In this document: positions 6,768 to 8,716 of the stretch, one piece after another | Layout of the letters: each line of letters opens with the position of its first letter | Numbering within the stretch: the stretch's first letter is position 1 | Translations under genes and position numbers: made by a program | The notes under the pieces: generated by a model | The model's database searches: none | Told to the model about the DNA's origin: nothing | Seen by the model: only the letters and a program-made list of their open reading frames with translations | NCBI GenBank assembly: GCA_021850555.1 | Contig: JAJZLX010000606.1 | Coordinates: forward strand, 1-8,716 | Length of the DNA: 8,716 nucleotides | Direction: 5' to 3' | Source: Pseudomonadota bacterium | Lineage (GTDB): Bacteria; Pseudomonadota; Gammaproteobacteria; Steroidobacterales; Steroidobacteraceae

Positions 6768-7643
6768 TTATTCGCCGAAATCCAACCGCATGGACAGATC
6801 CACCGCGCGCACGTGCTTGGTGATTCCCCCGACGGAGATGAAATCCACTCCCGTCTCGGCGATGGCCCGCACATCCTGAAGGCTGACGTTGCCCGAGGCC
6901 TCCAACCGCGCCGCTCGCGTGCTCGCGCGATTGATCGCCACGGCGGCCGCCACGTCCTCCAGGGAGAACTCGTCCAGCATTACGATGTCCGGCCCGGCGG
7001 CCAGCGCCTCTTCGAGCTCGGCCAGTGACTCGACCTCCACCTCCACCGCGACGCCGGCTGCGGCGGCGCGGGCCGCGGCCACCGCCTGGGCGATCGAGCC
7101 CGCTGCGGCGATGTGGTTCTCCTTGATCAGCACCATGTCGTAGAGCCCCAGGCGGTGGTTGCGGGCCCCGCCGCAGCGCACCGCGTACTTCTGTGCACTT
7201 CGCAATCCCGGCAGGGTCTTGCGGGTATCGAGGATGGTGCAGCCGGTGCCCCGGACTGCCTCGGCGAAGCGGCTGGCCTGCGTGGCGGTGGCCGACAGCA
7301 GCTGCAGGAAGTTGAGGGCGGTGCGCTCGCCGGTGAGGATGGGCCTCGCCGGCCCCTCGATCTCGAAAATCACCTGGCCGGCTGCAAGATGCGCCCCGTC
7401 CCCGGCGTGCCAGGCGAGGCGGATCCTCGGATCGAGCTGGCGGAAGCACTCCTCGACCCAGGGCCGGCCGCAGAGCACGGCGGCTTCGCGGCTGACGACC
7501 CGGCCGCGGACGTGCTGCGCCTCCGGCACGAGCCGCGCCGTGACATCGCCCGTTCCAATGTCCTCGCGCAGCGCCGCCGCGACCTGCTGCGCCAGCTCGG
7601 GGGGAGGGGACGGTGCGGCATCCGGGGCGGCTCGGTCACTCAT
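6768..7643 (-). CDS. nadC: nicotinate-nucleotide pyrophosphorylase (quinolinate phosphoribosyltransferase, decarboxylating)
   Basis: A 291-residue cytoplasmic enzyme that converts quinolinate and PRPP to nicotinate mononucleotide, CO2 and pyrophosphate in de novo NAD synthesis. All signature blocks are present: ERTALNFLQ at 106-114; DTRKTLPGLR from D139; KYAVRCGGARNHR at 152-164; KENHI at 174-178; EVEVES at 201-206; LDE around D224; LEASGN at 247-252; and SVGGITKH from S270. These supply the basic quinolinate-binding residues and the acidic residues that hold PRPP-Mg. The length is typical, with a slightly extended Pro/Ala-rich N-terminus of about 15 residues. The nadA and nadB genes are not in the window. 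The gene is divergent from the DUF1289-grxD unit (60-base gap) and convergent with the P450/ligase operon, so it is probably transcribed on its own. The Shine-Dalgarno is weak (GGGCGG directly before ATG). Confidence 0.97.
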   Translation of the reverse strand: MSDRAAPDAAPSPPPELAQQVAAALREDIGTGDVTARLVPEAQHVRGRVVSREAAVLCGRPWVEECFRQLDPRIRLAWHAGDGAHLAAGQVIFEIEGPARPILTGERTALNFLQLLSATATQASRFAEAVRGTGCTILDTRKTLPGLRSAQKYAVRCGGARNHRLGLYDMVLIKENHIAAAGSIAQAVAAARAAAAGVAVEVEVESLAELEEALAAGPDIVMLDEFSLEDVAAAVAINRASTRAARLEASGNVSLQDVRAIAETGVDFISVGGITKHVRAVDLSMRLDFGE

Positions 7644-7667
7644 CCGCCCAGGCTATCATGGCTTGGT

Positions 7668-7695
7668 TTGAACTTGGCCGCGCTGGCCTCATAAT
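7668..7695 (+). promoter_or_regulatory. sigma70 promoter of the DUF1289-grxD operon
   Basis: TTGAAC (7668-7673) and CATAAT (7690-7695) are separated by 16 bases; four of six and five of six bases match consensus. Transcription would begin at about 7702, directly at the DUF1289 ATG (7704), so the first cistron would be leaderless. No Shine-Dalgarno is present before that ATG, which agrees with this reading. Confidence 0.55.
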
Positions 7696-7703
7696 GCCGG
7701 TGG

Positions 7704-7898
7704 ATGGCAGAGATTTCCGCCCCGGCGCCCCGCCCCCCGTCTCCTTGCGTCAAGGTCTGCTTGCTCGATGAGCGGGGGTACTGCACAGGCTGCCTGCGCT
7801 CGCGGGCGGAAATCGCCCGCTGGAGCGCCATGAGCGCCGCGGAGCAATGGCAATTGGTCGTCGCCCTCGGGCGGCGCAGAAGATCCCTGATGAGGTGA
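7704..7898 (+). CDS. DUF1289 family small four-cysteine protein
   Basis: A 64-residue protein of the DUF1289 (YdhL-like) family, whose function is not established. The core is SPCVKVC, then YCTGC, with C15, C19, C27 and C30 spaced CX3CX7CX2C. A family-typical AEIARWSAMS segment with W40 follows, and the tail is Arg-rich. The four cysteines look like a site for zinc or an iron-sulfur cluster, which is inference. The family core begins almost at once, so the ATG at 7704 is the only sensible start. It precedes grxD by four bases in what looks like one operon. Because the CGFS glutaredoxin next to it handles [2Fe-2S] clusters, a role in iron-sulfur or thiol metabolism is worth considering. Confidence 0.88.
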   Translation: MAEISAPAPRPPSPCVKVCLLDERGYCTGCLRSRAEIARWSAMSAAEQWQLVVALGRRRRSLMR

Positions 7899-7902
7899 AA
7901 TG

Positions 7903-8223
7903 ATGGACGTCGTCGAGAGAATCAAGGCCGAGATCGGCTCTTCGCCCGTGGTGCTGTTCATGAAGGGCACGCCGGATTTCCCGCAATGCGGCTTTTCCGC
8001 CCAGACGGTGGCGGCGCTGCGCGCGCTCGGCGCGCAGTTCAAGTCCGTCAACATCTTCGAGGACCCGGAGCTGCGCGAGGCGCTCAAGCGCTACTCCAAC
8101 TGGCCGACCTACCCGCAGCTTTATGTCAAGGGTGAGCTCGTCGGCGGCTGCGACATCGCGCTCGAGATGTACGAGAGCGGGGAGCTGAAGACGCTGCTCG
8201 AGGGTGCCGGCGCGCTGCACTAG
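7903..8223 (+). CDS. grxD: monothiol CGFS glutaredoxin (Grx4 type)
   Basis: A 106-residue monothiol glutaredoxin. With glutathione, this family holds a bridging [2Fe-2S] cluster in a homodimer or with BolA-type partners and takes part in iron-sulfur cluster trafficking and iron sensing in the cytoplasm. Visible features: the conserved lysine in MKG (K21); the active site CGFS at 29-32 with cluster-ligating C29; WPTYPQLYV at 67-75, containing the cis-proline glutathione site; and GGCD at 81-84. Two tandem ATGs exist. GAGG at 7892-7895 is seven bases from the ATG at 7903 and four from the one at 7900, so the second is preferred; using the first adds one Met. It is slightly shorter at the C-terminus than the E. 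coli protein (about 115 residues). It follows DUF1289 by four bases and converges on rnt. Confidence 0.96.
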   Translation: MDVVERIKAEIGSSPVVLFMKGTPDFPQCGFSAQTVAALRALGAQFKSVNIFEDPELREALKRYSNWPTYPQLYVKGELVGGCDIALEMYESGELKTLLEGAGALH

Positions 8224-8248
8224 CCTGATCGGCGCCAGCCGCTTGCGG

Positions 8249-8263
8249 CGGCCGCTGCGGCCG
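8249..8263. terminator. GC-rich hairpin downstream of grxD
   Basis: CGGCCG (8249-8254) and CGGCCG (8258-8263) form a six-base-pair stem with a CTG loop, 25 bases after the grxD stop. A smaller GCCG/CGGC hairpin (8238-8249) abuts it. There is no T-run, so this is a possible terminator or transcript-end structure rather than a canonical one. Confidence 0.35.
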
Positions 8264-8282
8264 GACTGGGCGCTTTCTCGGG

Positions 8283-8307
8283 CGGTCCGTGACGGGTGCG
8301 CGGACCG
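8283..8307. terminator. second hairpin between convergent grxD and rnt
   Basis: CGGTCCG (8283-8289) pairs perfectly with CGGACCG (8301-8307) around an 11-base loop. It lies 11 bases beyond the rnt stop codon on the minus strand and could serve both converging transcripts. No T-run follows on either strand. Confidence 0.35.
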
Positions 8308-8317
8308 GGCTGGCGGT

Positions 8318-8716
8318 TCAGGTTTCGCTGCTGTCGGACTCGCCTGCGGCCGTCCGGTTGAGCCAGCCGAGCGCGCGCGCGCGCGAATGCGCTCCGAGGA
8401 AGCTCTCGCGCAGGCGGTTGCACACCAGACAGAACACATCCGCGGTGCGCTCGGCGTCATAGGACGCCGAGTGCGCGCTCGACTTGTCCCATTCGAGCCC
8501 TGAGATCATCACGGCCTTGGCGAGCACGGTCTGGCCGAGCGCGGCGCCGGCGAGCGTCGCGGTATCGAAGCAGGAGAAGGGATGGAAGGGATTGCGCTTG
8601 AGGTCCGCGCGCTTGACCGTGGCGTTGAGGAAGCCCAGGTCGAAGGCGGCGTTGTGGCCGACCAGGATGGCGCGGTGACAGTCGTAGGCCTTCATGGCGT
8701 GGCGGACCTCCCGGAA
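8318..8716 (-). CDS. rnt: ribonuclease T, C-terminal part (N-terminus beyond window edge)
   Basis: A DEDD-family 3'-5' exoribonuclease that trims the 3' ends of tRNA and other stable RNAs. The frame stays open from the stop at 8318 to the right edge (132 residues), and the edge codons continue a typical RNase T sequence, so the internal ATG at 8695 is not the real start. Visible motifs (fragment numbering): Exo II in GHNAAFD with D26; the [10 protein letters not shown] and FDTATLAG segments characteristic of RNase T; and Exo III HSASYD with H82 and D87 (HX4D), in AERTAD. The Exo I Asp/Glu pair lies outside. The C-terminal tail after VCNRL is longer than in the E. coli enzyme as recalled and ends in a polar Ser/Asp/Glu-rich stretch. 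rnt near grxD recurs in pseudomonads, as recalled. Confidence 0.96.
   Translation of the reverse strand, partial: FREVRHAMKAYDCHRAILVGHNAAFDLGFLNATVKRADLKRNPFHPFSCFDTATLAGAALGQTVLAKAVMISGLEWDKSSAHSASYDAERTADVFCLVCNRLRESFLGAHSRARALGWLNRTAAGESDSSET

Noticed and set aside
5346..7028. A 560-codon plus-strand frame inside the ligase gene.
   Set aside because: It is a +1 shadow of the ligase coding region, with Arg/Ala-rich translation and no domain, and it runs through the ligase stop into antisense nadC.
4690..7449. A 919-codon open frame on the minus strand opposite the ligase gene and running into nadC.
   Set aside because: It is antisense to a gene with complete family motifs and overlaps nadC in another frame. 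Its translation is low-complexity Arg/Ala/Gly/Leu-rich with no domain, as is usual for shadow frames in GC-rich DNA.

Overview
The window looks like a chromosomal segment from a GC-rich gammaproteobacterium. The assignment rests on the RNase T fragment, the CGFS monothiol glutaredoxin (Grx4/GrxD type) and the DUF1289 protein, all typical of that class. Genus cannot be decided from the sequence; a lineage of the Steroidobacter/Nevskia/Xanthomonas kind would fit but is only a guess. There are no RNA genes, IS elements, CRISPR arrays or integrase genes, and no visible break in composition.

Left (1-2304, minus strand): a large c-di-GMP signalling protein, GAF-PAS-PAS-GGDEF-EAL, whose C-terminal part of the EAL domain runs off the left edge. 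It is followed by a 313-base gap with no gene.

Centre (2618-6681): the most interesting part. A DUF374-type lysophospholipid acyltransferase-like gene (minus) is transcribed divergently from a tight two-gene operon (plus). The operon encodes a soluble cytochrome P450 and a stand-alone fatty acyl-AMP ligase fused to an acyl/peptidyl carrier domain. The stop codon of the first overlaps the start codon of the second by one base. The ligase carries the motif pattern of the acyl-ligase domain that starts iturin/mycosubtilin-type lipopeptide synthetases, but no PKS or NRPS module follows and a hairpin closes the operon. A reasonable model is that a fatty acid is adenylated, loaded on the carrier domain, oxidised there by the P450 and then handed on, possibly by the neighbouring acyltransferase. 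That model is inference.

Right (6768-8716): housekeeping genes. nadC (minus, quinolinate phosphoribosyltransferase) converges on the P450/ligase operon and is divergent from a short plus-strand operon of a four-cysteine DUF1289 protein and grxD. grxD converges on rnt (minus, RNase T), whose N-terminus runs off the right edge.

Two plus-strand transcription units (P450 and DUF1289) have plausible sigma70 elements so close to the start codon that their mRNAs would be leaderless or nearly so. Both starts also lack a Shine-Dalgarno sequence.
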